Source: Viscum album (lineage: Eukaryota; Streptophyta; Magnoliopsida; Santalales; Viscaceae). Taken from it: a DNA stretch of 64,000 nucleotides. This document shows, piece by piece, positions 48,101 to 60,600 of this stretch. The notes below the pieces were generated by a model. It was not told the origin of the DNA. It saw nothing but the letters and a program-made list of their open reading frames with translations, and ran no database searches. Where the stretch lies: positions 1,362,376,393 through 1,362,440,392 of the forward strand of contig OY728130.1 of NCBI GenBank assembly GCA_963277665.1, in the 5' to 3' direction. A program made the position numbers and the translations under genes. How positions within the stretch are numbered: the first letter of the stretch is position 1; each line of letters begins with the position of its first letter.

Positions 48101-48420
48101 TTTTTATTAGTGAGAAATCTCCCACTTTTATCATCATCAACATTATTTAGAATAAGACACAAATTCCACTAAATATTTTTAATATTTTAAAATTTAGTTC
48201 TTATATGATATTTGAATATCATTTTCAAATATTCTACAAAAGTAAAAAGATTTAATTCTTTGAAAATATTACCTCCTGCATTGAAACATTCATTTTTCCA
48301 ACATAGAAATTCTTCTTGCAGATTAAAATACATTTTTTTATAACAATATCACCTTCATTTTGATGTTGAGACCTCTGATTGAATCTAAATATTCTTATGA
48401 TATATAAATACTGATGAATA
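45170..48420. other. AT-rich interior of element E, unreadable
   Basis: Expected to hold Gag and protease of element E, but no motif can be read on either strand. Very AT-rich, with only short chance open stretches. Confidence 0.4.
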
Positions 48421-48429
48421 TCACATCAG

Positions 48430-49340
48430 GATCACATAATTTAATTTATTGTGATTATATGAATTCTATAGAATCAAATTAAACAGAGCCAATCCATTAA
48501 AAAATTATATCTCTTGAATTTATCACAAGGAATGTAAATCATATAAAATAAACACACTATCAATATAAATAATGTGGATCAACCCTATAGGGAATTATAG
48601 AACAACATCATTACTTACTCTTGATCTATCATAATTTTGATTCATCATATGTCCAAATCACCCACTATGAAGACCATTTATAATAAAATATTCAAAATAT
48701 CACACTATAATTTGGAGAAAATATATTTAAAAATAAATATAATATGTGTATTTAATTGTCTATGAAGATAGAAAACATGTAAAAATATATTAAATATATA
48801 GATTTTACCTAAGGTATAATTATCCATTCCTCATTAGTTTCTAGATCGATCTTGTTAAAGTATCCTATTTATAATGGAAATATATATTCAGTGGACCAAC
48901 TATATAGAAAAACATCAAATCAATCATTCACAAATGTGTCTGAAAATTTTAAACATTCTTCTTTCAGAATTGAGAACTCCTTAAAAAAATTCCATCATAC
49001 CTCAAACACCTCAAACCACTTCCATTGTATTGAAGATAGTTTCTCTATATCTACTAAAATATTCCCTTAATTTCCTTTAATAATGAATCATCAATTATCA
49101 TATTTTCCTTTCAATGTGATTTATCCATTTAGAAAAAATTCAATATAGTAGACTATATCCACATAATCCTTCTTCAAAAACCATCTCCCTTAAAAAATGG
49201 GCTCATTACTATATGTATCAAAATGATTTGAATTTCTCAAAAATTATATCTTAATAAACCTTTCTTCAGTTACCATTCTTATGACAATGTTCATGAGTGC
49301 TCAAAATATTAAATCGAGTTTCTAATAAATGCACGATTCA
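48430..49340 (-). repeat. Putative LTR of element E (right)
   Basis: Diverged partner of 41640-42500; see shared blocks there. The open stretch 48852-49070 (plus) falls inside this LTR and is not a gene. Confidence 0.55.
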
Positions 49341-50082
49341 TTGATCGGATGTGGAAATCTCTTTCCTAGATGCAACACTACATTAAGAGGTTAATGGAAT
49401 TTAAGGCATCTACAAGTGAAACTCTTATCAAGATAATATGGGAATAATTCATTTTTAGGTATTCGTTGCTAGTAAGGTGTAATATCAAGTTAAAGATCAG
49501 AACTGCATTTTCTTCTCTGCAAGATACATTATTGTATTATTTGAAATTCTAAATTATGAAAACCTCATAATAAAATGATAATTTGAGGAATAATGTAGTT
49601 TCTATTGGGTTAAAATGATACATGTTTTATGTGGTATTATTTAAGGTTACTATTATAGGTTATCTCAATGTTTTAATTTTTTCACATGAGCCATTATGGG
49701 GTACCATTTTTGTAGTAGTGATTTCATGTCTCTTTCTGAAAATATATATTGAGAAATTATCATATTCATAATGTTTAATATGAGATAACATTTTCCAGGT
49801 GGGGAATTTTAAATCGAATTCACCAGGATATATTAGCATGTTAATACATTCTCAAATGGTGATACAATACTATGTTTCTTATGGATCATTTTTTAATTTA
49901 CGACCCATGCTATATTGGTTACCAAATATAGTCTAAACCCTACAGTCCATAAATAAAAATGTTAGTATAAATTACATATAAATAAAAAAATCAAATAAAC
50001 AGTATGATTGAATTAACATACAATATTTATATTGTAATATGTACTTAAAAATAAAATATACTCATATATTGGAATATTATAT
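49341..50082. other. AT-rich spacer before element D
   Basis: No feature recognised. The last five bases, TATAT (50078-50082), are the presumed left target duplication of element D; the partner lies beyond the window. Confidence 0.5.
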
Positions 50083-50328
50083 TGTAACATCCCAGTTCCG
50101 GATGCCACCCAGAGGCACCCAATACCCAGTTGTTCACATGGCCTCAAGCACATTTCTGCGAACGCCAGAGGCTACTGACTAGCAACGAGGGCCTTGGGTG
50201 TGATAGTGGGGAAACTATTCCCTCATTGGAAGAGTACACAGTGGATATAGACAGATATATAATAGAGAAATCAGTAATAATACCAAAAAACAGTAACAAC
50301 AGAAGACTGAGAAACAAACAACTGGAGC

Positions 50329-50350
50329 ATATATATATATATATATATAA
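50329..50350. repeat. (AT)n microsatellite
   Basis: About eleven AT dinucleotides in the left LTR of D. The right LTR has a shorter AT-rich stretch at the equivalent place (near 62830). Confidence 0.9.
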
Positions 50351-50754
50351 ACATTCATGATACATATATGTCTTGTAAATAAGCCTAACAAAGCACAATG
50401 TTAAAATACAGTACTAAACCAAGTACAAAATAAAAAAAAGACATATCCTCAACATCGCAAGCCTATGCTTAGTTCCTTGCTCTCTAGCTCCACTCCATGT
50501 CAAATACTTGAAGTAGAAGGGCTCTTTCCCTTGTCTATACTTGCAACAATATAATCTGTTTGAACCCAAAATCATGGCCCAAACAGGTTGAAAGACTAAA
50601 TCCCAGTAGGAAACCACCACGAGGTCCATTCCTAACAGTCAATGTGTATATATCAGGTAAAATTACAGGAAACCATAATAGGAAAGAACACAATAATAAG
50701 CAATCCACAGTCTGGATATCAAGAAACAACCAAACAATCAAGAAAACACAACAG

Positions 50755-51110
50755 GTAACCCTCTGGGAAGCACACTCAGTCTAACCCCTCTAGTCCTACC
50801 TAATAAGTACATGCAACCCTCTGGGCAGCACACACAGTCTCATATCTCTGGTTCAGCTAATGTATAGACTTTCTGAGGAAGCACGAACCATCAATTCCCC
50901 CCAATAGTCTTTTATTTTTACTAAAGGTTCTCTAGGGAATCACTTTCATCACATTCCCTCTATGGCTTGAGTCGAGGAACTACAGACTATTTGAGTAAGC
51001 ACTCACTGTCAATTCCCCCTATGGTCTCTCATCGTAATATTATAAAAGACACTCTGGAGAATCCCTTACATCCATTCTTCCTATGGTCTACTACGCCAGG
51101 TTCTCATGGC
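50755..51110 (-). repeat. ~55-bp tandem array in the LTR of element D
   Basis: Reverse-complement version of the array at 20070-20570: repeated TCTGAGGAAGCACTCACTGTCAATTCC-like units between CTCTGG and TAGTC blocks, about six copies. The equivalent in the right LTR is about 63250-63600. Confidence 0.75.
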
Positions 51111-52068
51111 CCTGTGTAAATCAACAAGTATAACATCGTGTATCGTCCAAAGTAACCCTCAAGAACTATTTTTCTATCATTCTACAACATAATAGCAGAA
51201 CAGAACAACATCCACACCATCCTACAATACTTTCCATGGGAAAGTAAACAGCAACCTAATAGGAAATCAAGACCCAAAGGTCCAAAAAAGGCAAAACATG
51301 CATGATAAATACATCCAAAGCACATCAATTCACCCTATTCACAATCAATAATCTTCTACTCAGACATACCAACATAGCATAGAAACAAAAGGGATAAAAT
51401 GGTAAAATGGAAATACCATGTTCATGGGTATTGCAAAAATTTGCACATAAAACTCAAATATGTTCAAAAAAAGGCACAAACCACCTACATCGGCATTGGG
51501 AGATCAATATACATGATCCTTGAGGATTGAATCACCTTAGAACACCATAGATCTATAAAAACATATAAAACTTTCAACCCATGATAACTCATGAAAGAGG
51601 ATAAATCAAGGTATGGTTCCCTAGGAGAAGATATAACTCACCAATGTGATTCGAATGCAACCGTCAGTGTTTGATTTGAAGGATAGACACTTGGTTGGGG
51701 GATCATCAAAGATCTGTGACTTCTCTGTGCTCTTGGATGAACTAGGTTGAGAAAAAGAAGGTTCTGTTTTTCAGACGCGACCCCAGTGCATTTAATGAAA
51801 AAAATAAAATACACAGCATGTACTTTTGATGTACACGACGTGTACTCACCGTTTTTGTACTATGCTTTAGGTGGCTTCCAAGTCATCCCACACGGCCGTG
51901 TTCAAGACCACTGCACGGCCAGCACACGGTTCCCCATGGTAACCGAGTACAAGACATGTACTCATAAAGTACATGGTGTGTACTTTAAAAATTTCTAGAA
52001 ACACCACTTTTCTCAAAAACTTTACAAAAAAGAAAAAAACAACTAAAAAGAAGATATGCGTTCTTATA

Positions 52069-52081
52069 AAATTCCCCCCAT
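52069..52081 (-). other. Polypurine tract of element D
   Basis: On the minus strand TATGGGGGGAATTT directly precedes the LTR start, matching the tract of element C at 27411-27423. Confidence 0.85.
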
Positions 52082-52105
52082 AAAGAAATTTGTCCCCAAA
52101 TTTCC

Positions 52106-53320
52106 CTAGCAAGATGGCATATAAGTAGAAACCACGAATAGCTCTGGCCATTGTGATCGTACATCGACCTCCCTCTCCCATGTCTCATCCTGTACTCACC
52201 TGTGCTGTTATAGCACCTATACCAGAGGAATAGACCGGCCATAGAGAACATTTGTACTTCAATCAACATTCCAAATAGGATGCTCCTAAAAAGATTTGAC
52301 CACATCCAACTCAACCTCCTCTGGTTGGAAAACATGAGATGGATCTGAAAAGTAACGTCGAAGCTGAGAAATGTGGAAAATGTCGTGCATAACCTAGTAC
52401 CTCTGAGGTAACTACAACCGATAGGCCACCGACCCAACTCTCCCCAACAGCTCAAACAGCCCGATGTACCTTGGCAAAAGCTCACCCCGTCTTCTAATCC
52501 TCTATTTTCCCAACCTTGGAGTGACACATAAGAAAACCTGATCCCTGAATTCAAACTCCATAGGTCATCTTCACTGATCAGTATAAGACATCTGTTGAGA
52601 CTGTGCAGTAGCCATGCTCTTCTAAATCAACTCTATCTGCTCTGTGGTCTCCTGAACAAGATGAGGTGCTAGAAAATCTTCCCCTCTTACCTATAGCCAA
52701 CATAAGGGAGATCGGCATGGCCTACCGTACAAAGCCTCCTAAAGTTATTTCTAAATAGTTTCATGAAAAATATTGTTGTAGGAAAAATCTACAAGAGGTA
52801 TATGCTTCTCCCAAGAACCTCCACAATCCAAGATGCATGCTCGTAGCATGTCCTCAAGTACCAGAATCATTGGCTCGGACTTGCCATGAGTCTGGGGGTG
52901 GTAAGTTTTACCCAAAAGTACCTGTGTACCCAAATCCTTCTCAAGCCCCTACCATACCCAATATGTAAAACGTGAATCCCAGTCAGAAACAATAGATTGT
53001 GAAACTCCATGAAGATGTACAATCTCACAAATGTACAACCTTCCCAGCTCATCAACATTGAAGGCCTCCTTGATCTTCAAAAAGTGTGAAGACTTCATGA
53101 GTCTGTCAATGACAACCCATACAGCATCATTCCCATGATGCGACCTTGGCAACCCTGTCACGAAATCCATCACGACGTCGTTCCACTTCCACTCAGGAAT
53201 GGGTAACTACTGTAGAATTCCTGATGGTTGCTGATGCTCTTCCTTCACCTACGGAAAAGTGGAACACCTCATGAAGAAACCAAAAATATCCTTCTTCATA
53301 CTAGGACACCAATACTGATG
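52106..53320 (-). pseudogene. pol: Pol 3' part of element D: integrase and chromodomain-like tail
   Basis: Continues from the F insertion. The integrase zinc region resumes with MKKDIFGFFMRCS. A TAG follows, at the codon that is also TAG in element C, then VKEEHQ. The core reads FVTGLPRSHHGNDAVWVVID, SIVSDWDSRFT and HPQTHGKSEPM, so D-D-E residues are traceable. The tail lies at 52110-52330 (VQDETWEREV near its end), with stop codon at 52106-52108. Frames change several times. The 189-codon open stretch 51985-52554 on this strand is another frame of this region and not a gene. Confidence 0.88.
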
Positions 53321-53325
53321 GTTTA
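53321..53325. repeat. Degraded target-site duplication, left (solo LTR F)
   Basis: GTTTA, against ATGTA at 57693-57697. Comparison with the uninterrupted element C sequence shows that counting these five bases once restores the exact codon spacing, so they are most likely a mutated duplication. Confidence 0.6.
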
Positions 53326-56300
53326 TGTAACACACCAAGATTCCATGGTATGCTTTTCATTGAATAATATAGTAGCGTGTGTTGTATGCAACTTCGAGTT
53401 CTAACACACACCACAACCAATCAAACTTGCCGTTATGAATCTTAATACCCACTTTTTAAATTTTAATACATTTTATCTTTCAAAATGGACTTCATTTTTC
53501 AATTCAAGAATTTTGAAATTAGCTTATGGTGAATTTTTGGTACTTTTCTGATAACTTTTATATTTTGATGAATAGTGAAAATTGCTAAATTTTAAATAAA
53601 AACAACTTTTTTAATCGAATTAATTAATAGTGATAAATTATGAATTTGAGTAATTTTAGAGTATAATTATATTATAATTTTACCATTTAATACAATTTTG
53701 GTCATTGGGTATAAATTTACATTTAAACTAGACATAAGCAAGTGCTAATCTTTTGATAGTTATTATCTCTTAAAAACACACTTTTTGTTTTAACAACGGG
53801 AATTAATTGTAAATTAATTACTACAACTTCTGTGTTTTGAATTTAGAAAAATGGATTCTATATTTAGAATCATGAGGTTCAAATTGTGTAAATAGTTAAC
53901 TTTTATTTTTAGACATTTTGATTAATTACTACAGTAAATATTTTATTTACTGTGGTTAAAGGGTAAATCCTGTAAATAAGGGTAAACAAATAATATTATA
54001 ATAATAGTAAATTACCCAAAAAAGTGTCCTAACCCTATTGGTTGATACATGTCTGACCATGGGAATCTTCTGGTCGATTTTGGGACTTCATGGATCCACT
54101 TGTATGTGATAATGACACTTTATATAAATTAAGTTAATGTAAATACAAAAATGACATAAGCATATATCTTTTAAAAAACAATTTTTACATAGGGTTATAT
54201 ATGTTATATTTTCAACTTAAATATTCATTATAAATATAAAAATATTCCCTAAATAATGGAATTTTATTTTTAATTTTTATAAATTTAATAATTAAATTTA
54301 TTTATGACACAATAATGATCCAGTATTTTCCTTATTAATAAAATAATCAAATAATTGGTATTATAAATATTTAAATAAATATAATTTCAACTTTTTAATG
54401 ACATCCACTAATTTTATTTATTAATATGACATGTTAATATTTCTCAAATGAATTTTTTTTGAATAAATAATGTTGTTAAAACTTTAACAAAAATCAATTA
54501 TTAAATAGTGTCAAAATTGACATAAAAGAGTTTTTAAAACAAATATTATATTATTATTTTATATTCTATTCCTAAAAATATATGGTTCAGCCAAAATACT
54601 TATATAATGATATATTTATCATTAATGGACCACTTGAGGTTCTATTGGAAGTGTATATTATGTTTATTAACCATATAATATAAAAATACAAAGTGACATG
54701 GTAAATGTCAAACTATTTAACTAAGAGTTAAATATATATAATAAGGTTCATATAGTGACAAAAACCTTTATAAAATCTATTGTATGAATTTTTTTATACC
54801 CATACCCAAATTATACTTTTAATTATCTACTTTGGAGCCATTAGAAACCGAATATGAATTTATTATAAATTAATAATTTAAGTTTTTTATAAAGATCCCC
54901 TCCTCACCCTTATAAAAGGACACCACTTCAAACCAATTATTCATACATTCAAATCCTTTTTTCAGAAAACAGTTACCCAAATACCCTCTAAACTATCCTA
55001 CCTTAATCCTAGAGTCCTTACTTTAGTCATAAAGCCATCCTATAGAGCCCTTTTGAACAAATCAAAAGGAAGAACCCGAAGAAGAGGTAATGTTTTCACC
55101 ACCCTCTTTCAAGTTCCTTTCTTCTTCCACTTCTTCTTTATTTGTTATTTACACTCTAAAATAATAAATCCATTGTATTATATATAATTTTATGTTATAA
55201 TAAATATGGTATAACCATATTAAGTATTCAATCCATCTTTTGAATGACATGTCACCATATGTGCGTACATACGGCCTACCATCTCCATGTCGTGGTGTAA
55301 TTGTTATTCAATATATTATTATTTGGATGGGAATAATAATGATGTGTAATTTATGTAAATACTAAATATAACATGATAATTATTCTATATATATGATATA
55401 ACATCCAATTATATATTATTTTAATATAAAAATAATGATATTGTCACTTGTGCGTACGTATAGATTACCGTCTCCACGAACGAGATGAGATTCATTCCCC
55501 ATCATATCCATTCAATAATAAATTTCATTTGATGATTAAAAATAATGTTTAGAGACATTATATCATTCTGGATATGAATAAGATACATCCCATCCATAAC
55601 AAATATGGCTCACTTAAGATAGAATATAAAGGAAAATGAATCTGTTAACAACAGAAACGGCGATAATACTAAGATATTGTCAACACATAAATCTTAAAAG
55701 ATCTTATATGATATCATATTAATGTGTATGATTATTGTATAATTCAATAAAAATTATTTCCACATTATAAATTAGGTTAAACTACCCTTAACCAAGGAAA
55801 AAGTACAAAGTAAGGGGTTTTTTATCTCACTTTTAATTCCGTGAGATTTCCATTGTTCACCACTTATTTATTGCATTTGGTGTGTGTACTGCCCATGATT
55901 GTATTAATTTTGTAATATAAATTAATATATGGATATTTAAATCATCATTTTATGATCCAAATTTCATGGTATGTATGTTTCGTAAGTTTCCAAATTGTTA
56001 AGGGACTTAAAAATTTCAATTTCCACTCATTCGGTTTTACGCATACTTCATTGATTATTTTACTCCAAGATTAGGTGTGGAATCACTATTCATTTTCTTA
56101 TGTCATAATTCCCACTCCCCTTTCTATGGATATACTTTTTATACACATAATCCCTCCATTGATGAATTCTCAATTAATTTATATGAACTTGATAAGAGTA
56201 ATTTTAACTCAACCTTCATTTGTTGAGTTACATATCCAATGCATTGGTGTTTTTTTTACAAGAATATGTGTAAATGTCCTCTGATTTATTTACAGTGAAT

Positions 56301-57692
56301 ATCCAATCATATTGAGTGTATTTATATTTCTCACACAAAATTATGTCATTTATTTATCCTTAACCTAATGATACAATCTTTATAAGATATTTCATCTCAA
56401 TTTAAATTCCATTGAGACTTCTTTGTTGTTATACACCAAATCACTTTTATATGGTGTATATAATGTACTTTGACATAGTATATCATGAATCCCTTTATTC
56501 ACATGATATTATAAATTTTTGATTACCTCAATTATTTTTATTCAAGTGTCTCTCTTTTGGTTAGGAACTCTAACTAAAATATCATTTTAAAATGTTTTAA
56601 AGATTTATTATTCTAAATCATTCTCATTAATGTCCATGTTTTAAAATGTTTTTAAGGATTTATTTTTATGGACATTAATGTTTTAAAATTAAAATTCACT
56701 TTAAAATTTTCAAAAGTGGTATGGGACACTTCGATTCAAAAATATAATTTTGAATGGCTTCTTGACAAATAGGGTGACATTTAAGTGTTTTCGAGAAAAA
56801 GGGGGATATTTCTCTCTAACAGTTTTGATGATTATTTTCATCTTTATAAATATCCTTCATTTTTCTCGATTGAGGTTAATCGGATACAATACAATCTCCA
56901 TATTTTATGGAATGATTTATTTTTGACTATGGATGTGTTATATTTATACCATTCATGGTTTGTGGATAAAGTATTGACATTTCGTCTGTTAGTTTTAATA
57001 CGAATGATTATGTTATTTTTCAAACTTTTCATATGAGGAATGCATTAGACATAGTAAGTGACAGGTGGATCCCACTATATCTCCTCGATGCATCGGTAGG
57101 CTCATGAGACAAACTAGTGTCTTGGTATAAGGACTTGACAAAATTTTATTTTTAGTCTTGGTACAAAGCCTTGACTATGTGGTTATGATAGTATGGCATT
57201 ATGCATTCCATCATTATGAAAGTGGTTATTGATATTACATGTGATTATTCAACTAGTATAATATCCATGTGAATAAGTAAATTTAATTACTTCATTTTAT
57301 TTTTTCAATATTATGATGAAGTTCAAGTATAAAAGGCTTTTGTTTTAGTTATAAATTGCCTTAAATGTTTATGATTATTTATGAAAGTTTCCACTATATT
57401 GTTATCCTTACTGAGCATCTGAGCTCCCCATTTCTATGTTTCATTTTTTCCAGGATGTAAAGAAGTATTTTATTAATTACCTGCAGGGATAGTCTGAGGG
57501 GATATGAGTGTTGTCTATGGAAACAATGTTGTTGTAGTTTTTCACTTTATGATGTAATGTAAACTTTATGAATGTATCTAGTGATTCCAAGGCTACTAAA
57601 CTAATCTGTCTTTCGAGACTTAATCTTTTGTGATCATGCCAATGTTATGTAATAATGCATCGACTATGGGTAACTGGGGTCGGGGCATTACA
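53326..57692 (+). mobile_element. Element F: solo giant LTR of the A/B group, nested in element D
   Basis: A 4367-bp LTR in plus orientation, from TGTAACACACC to GGGGCATTACA, with no interior and no second LTR: the product of LTR-LTR recombination. It aligns with the reverse complement of A's LTR over most of its length: the start with the GTGTGTTGTATGCAAC block, the CGTACGTAC motifs near 55259-55290 and 55446-55480, the 56860-57110 segment and the end with TAACTGGGGTCGGGGC. It is about 0.8 kb longer than A's LTR, with unmatched sequence around 55825-56560. Open stretches inside (56075-56284, 56785-57036 plus) are not supported as genes. Confidence 0.87.
55825..56560 (+). other. Unmatched central segment of solo LTR F
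   Basis: No counterpart in element A's LTR, whose ~430-bp stretch at this place is different. The segment contains two diverged ~70-bp direct copies (about 55826-55893 and 56393-56462), each with TCTCA...AATTCC.TTGAGA and a GGTGTATA-like end, about 570 bp apart. It may be a subfamily-specific block or an inserted repeat. Confidence 0.45.
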
Positions 57693-57697
57693 ATGTA
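57693..57697. repeat. Degraded target-site duplication, right (solo LTR F)
   Basis: ATGTA directly after the GGGGCATTACA terminus; partner GTTTA at 53321-53325. Confidence 0.6.
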
Positions 57698-60600
57698 GAT
57701 CATGATACATCTTGGTGACACCAGGATGAACTACCCAAACTGAGGAATGAATATCCCGCATCAACTCCTCACGTATATCTGTTGGAAGTCATACACGTCC
57801 CTAGAAATGCATGATCTCATCCTTGCCTATGGTCCATCCAGGAATAAGTTCCTCTCCTAACACACTTTCTTACCAGACTAGGCCTTCATTTTATGATAGC
57901 TGCCTCATTCGTACTCGATCAAGATGGGTAGAGGTAACAGATGCAGAAGAAAGAAAGGTATGGCTTTGTCTATCATGAATCTCCAAATGCATCTCTCAGA
58001 ACATAGCCATAATCATCCACTAACTTCTGGCCTCCCAAACATCCTGTATCTGAGTCCTCCTACTCAACACATCAACCACTGTGTTTCCCTTCCCAGGCGT
58101 ATAGGCAAGCTCAAATTCAAAAGAATGAAGGTACTCAACCCACCTTCACTGTCTCAAATTCAGATCACGCTGAGTGAAGATGTACTTGAGACTTTTGTGG
58201 TCGGTGAAAACCACAAAAATAACTCCCATAAGGTAATGTCTCCAATAGCGTAAGGCATGAACAACAGCTACCAACTCAAGATCAGGCATCGGGTAGTTCC
58301 TCTCATGTGGTCACAACTGCCGAGACTCGTACGCAACGACTCTATCTCCCTGTAAAAGAATAGATCCTAGTCTGATACTTTAAGCATCATAATACATGGT
58401 ATAGCTCTTTACTTTCTCTAGAAAGACTATTATCAGTAATGAGGTAAACCTCCACTTCAACTCCTGAAAGGATGACTCGCAAGAATATGACCACAATAAC
58501 TTCACACCCTTCTTAGTTGGACTCATCAGTGGTGCTTCTAAGTATGAAATGTTATGTATGAAATGTCTGTAGTATCCAACCAACCCTATAAAGTTATACA
58601 CCTCAAAGACATTCTTAGGCTTCTCCCAGGATACTATAGCTCTCACTTTCTTTGGGTCTACTAATACTGTTTCCTATGAGATAACATGACCCATGTAGTT
58701 AATCCAATCCATCAAAAAGTGGCACTTTGAAAGCTTAGCATATAACCGATGCTCCCTCAATGTACTTGTAATGGTCTCAAGATGGGTAGCATAGTCATGT
58801 CGGGTGTGCGAGTACACCAAGACATCATCAACGAAGACCACCATGGAGTAATCCAAGTATGGATGGAACACTCAGTTCATCAGTGCCATTAAAACTGCCG
58901 GCACATTCTTGAGACTGAACAGCATATCCAAGTACTCATATAGACCATACCTGCTCCGGAAGGCTGTACGAGGTATATTAGATGGTCTAACGCGAAACTG
59001 ATGATAATCAGGCCTCAATTCAATCTTTGAGAGCACCCAGTCTCCTTGAGTATAATCAAAGATATCATCAATCCTAGGAAAGGTATATCTGTTCTTGACC
59101 ATCAACTTGTTCATCTTTCGATAATCCATGCAAATCCTAAGAGTGTCATCTGCCTTCTTCACAAACAGGACAAGCGAACTCCATAGAGAAGTAATAGGTC
59201 GGATGAATCCCTTTTCCAACAACTCCTATAACTGCTTCTTGAGCTCCTTACACTCTAGTGTTGCCATCCTATAAGGAGGAATGGACACCAGTGCAACTCT
59301 TGGCAGAATCTCAATAGAAAAGTCTACCTCTCACTATAGAGGAAAACCTGAAAAGTCCTCTAGAAAGATGTCCCTGAAACGATTCACCACTAGATGAAAG
59401 TCTAACTGAGATGTCCCTTGATCATCTAGATATAAACTAGCAATCTGTGTTGTAGCTCCTCCAAACCCATGATGCTCTGGACCCGCTCTACATTTCTGAA
59501 CACACCACTCACCCTTATGAAGAAACGATATGCCCTATAGGGATGTGAAACTAACCCTGCAGTGATAATAGTCAACGAGTGGCTGGAAGGGAACTAGATA
59601 GTCCATTCTGAGAATGGAATCATATCCTATCAACTCTAACACATAGATATCCCATAAGAAGAAACACCCACCAACCTCTAGAAGGCACTCCTTGCACTGA
59701 CATACACTACCTGTCCTAGTCCCCAACTGAGTGTCTAACATCAAGATATCGGCAGAGGAAAAGATAAAGAGACTGAGGATCTCCACAATAGAAAAATATA
59801 TAAATCTATGGGAATCCCCTGTATCGAAAAGAGAAAAATCTAAAATTGAGGCAACTAATATCGTACCTCGAACTGTAGATGTTCTGGGATCCTGCCCTTG
59901 TTGGTTCTGCTCCACTGCAATGGTATAGCCTGCACTTCGGCATTGTGACCCTGCCTGACCACTCTAAGCTGATCCACTTTGGTGTCACTAAATGACCAGC
60001 GACAGACCACCATGGCCACGGCCTCCACCTCAGCCTGAACAGCTGGAAGAACTCCATTTCCCTGACAGAAGAGAAACTAGTGGTACGGATCCCGAACGCG
60101 AAGTCATAGAAGAACCCCTATCACTAGCTGTTGTGAGAAGATCTGATTGAAGTTCTGAAGATGACATATCTTACCTCAAGACCGGAACTCCACTGGGTAT
60201 CTTTGGCACTGCGGCCTCATATGTCCAGCCCTTCCACATTGATATCATACCACCTGGCTACCTGAAGGTTTCTCTCGCCTCCTTGGATCACCATGCGAAG
60301 ACTACATATGGTGCTTCCTACTGTCAGTAGGAGGGCTGCTAACTCCAGATGTCAAGCCGCCCTGACTCACAACTCTGGAATCCCTCAAATTGTGCTCTGT
60401 GACCAGCGCCTGGTTGATTATAGAAGTAATAAAAGTCAACCAGAATATGTTGACATGGGATTGAATTTCATGCCTCAGACCATCCCTGAACATCCTTACC
60501 ATGAATAATTAATCACCACCTAAAATAGGTGTGAAGAGCTGTAGTTTGGTAATGTCGGAGGAATACTCCATAATAGAATGAGTACCCTTCTCCAGACTCA

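Larger units (their letters stand above)
41600..49400 (-). mobile_element. Element E: highly decayed Ty1/copia retrotransposon
   Basis: Diverged direct repeats (about 41640-42500 and 48430-49340) enclose minus-strand remnants in copia order: integrase core (about 45000-45165), integrase C-terminal region (44505-44702), RNase H end (about 42955-43060). Integrase before RT/RNase H marks Ty1/copia. The RT stretch between 43100 and 44500 is too decayed to read. No Gag was recognised in 45300-48400. The rest is extremely AT-rich. Ends are approximate and no target duplication was identified. Confidence 0.65.
50083..52068 (-). repeat. 3' LTR of element D
   Basis: Read on the minus strand it starts TATAAGAACGC (TGTAAG in element C) at 52068 and ends GGGATGTTACA at 50083. 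It contains an (AT)n run at 50329-50350, the ~55-bp array at about 50755-51110, and ACACG-N-CGTGT-type palindromes near 51805-51850 and 51880-51985. About 220 bp shorter than the LTRs of C. Confidence 0.9.

Noticed and set aside
45170..48420. Gag and protease genes of element E
   Set aside because: No zinc knuckle, DSGA/DTGA-type motif or gag block could be read on either strand.
50078..50082. TATAT as confirmed target duplication of element D
   Set aside because: The other end lies outside the window and the sequence is too simple to trust alone.
51985..52554. 189-codon minus-strand open stretch, the longest near there
   Set aside because: It is a second frame over the integrase/chromodomain end of element D and runs into the LTR; composition is Trp/Cys/Phe-rich nonsense and the true pol frame is another.
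55825..56560. Separate transposon inside LTR F
   Set aside because: No terminal inverted repeats, LTR ends or target duplication were found at its edges; left as an unmatched segment.
57924..58253. 109-codon plus-strand open stretch
   Set aside because: Antisense shadow of the RNase H region of element D; element C shows the same shadow at 25614-25892.
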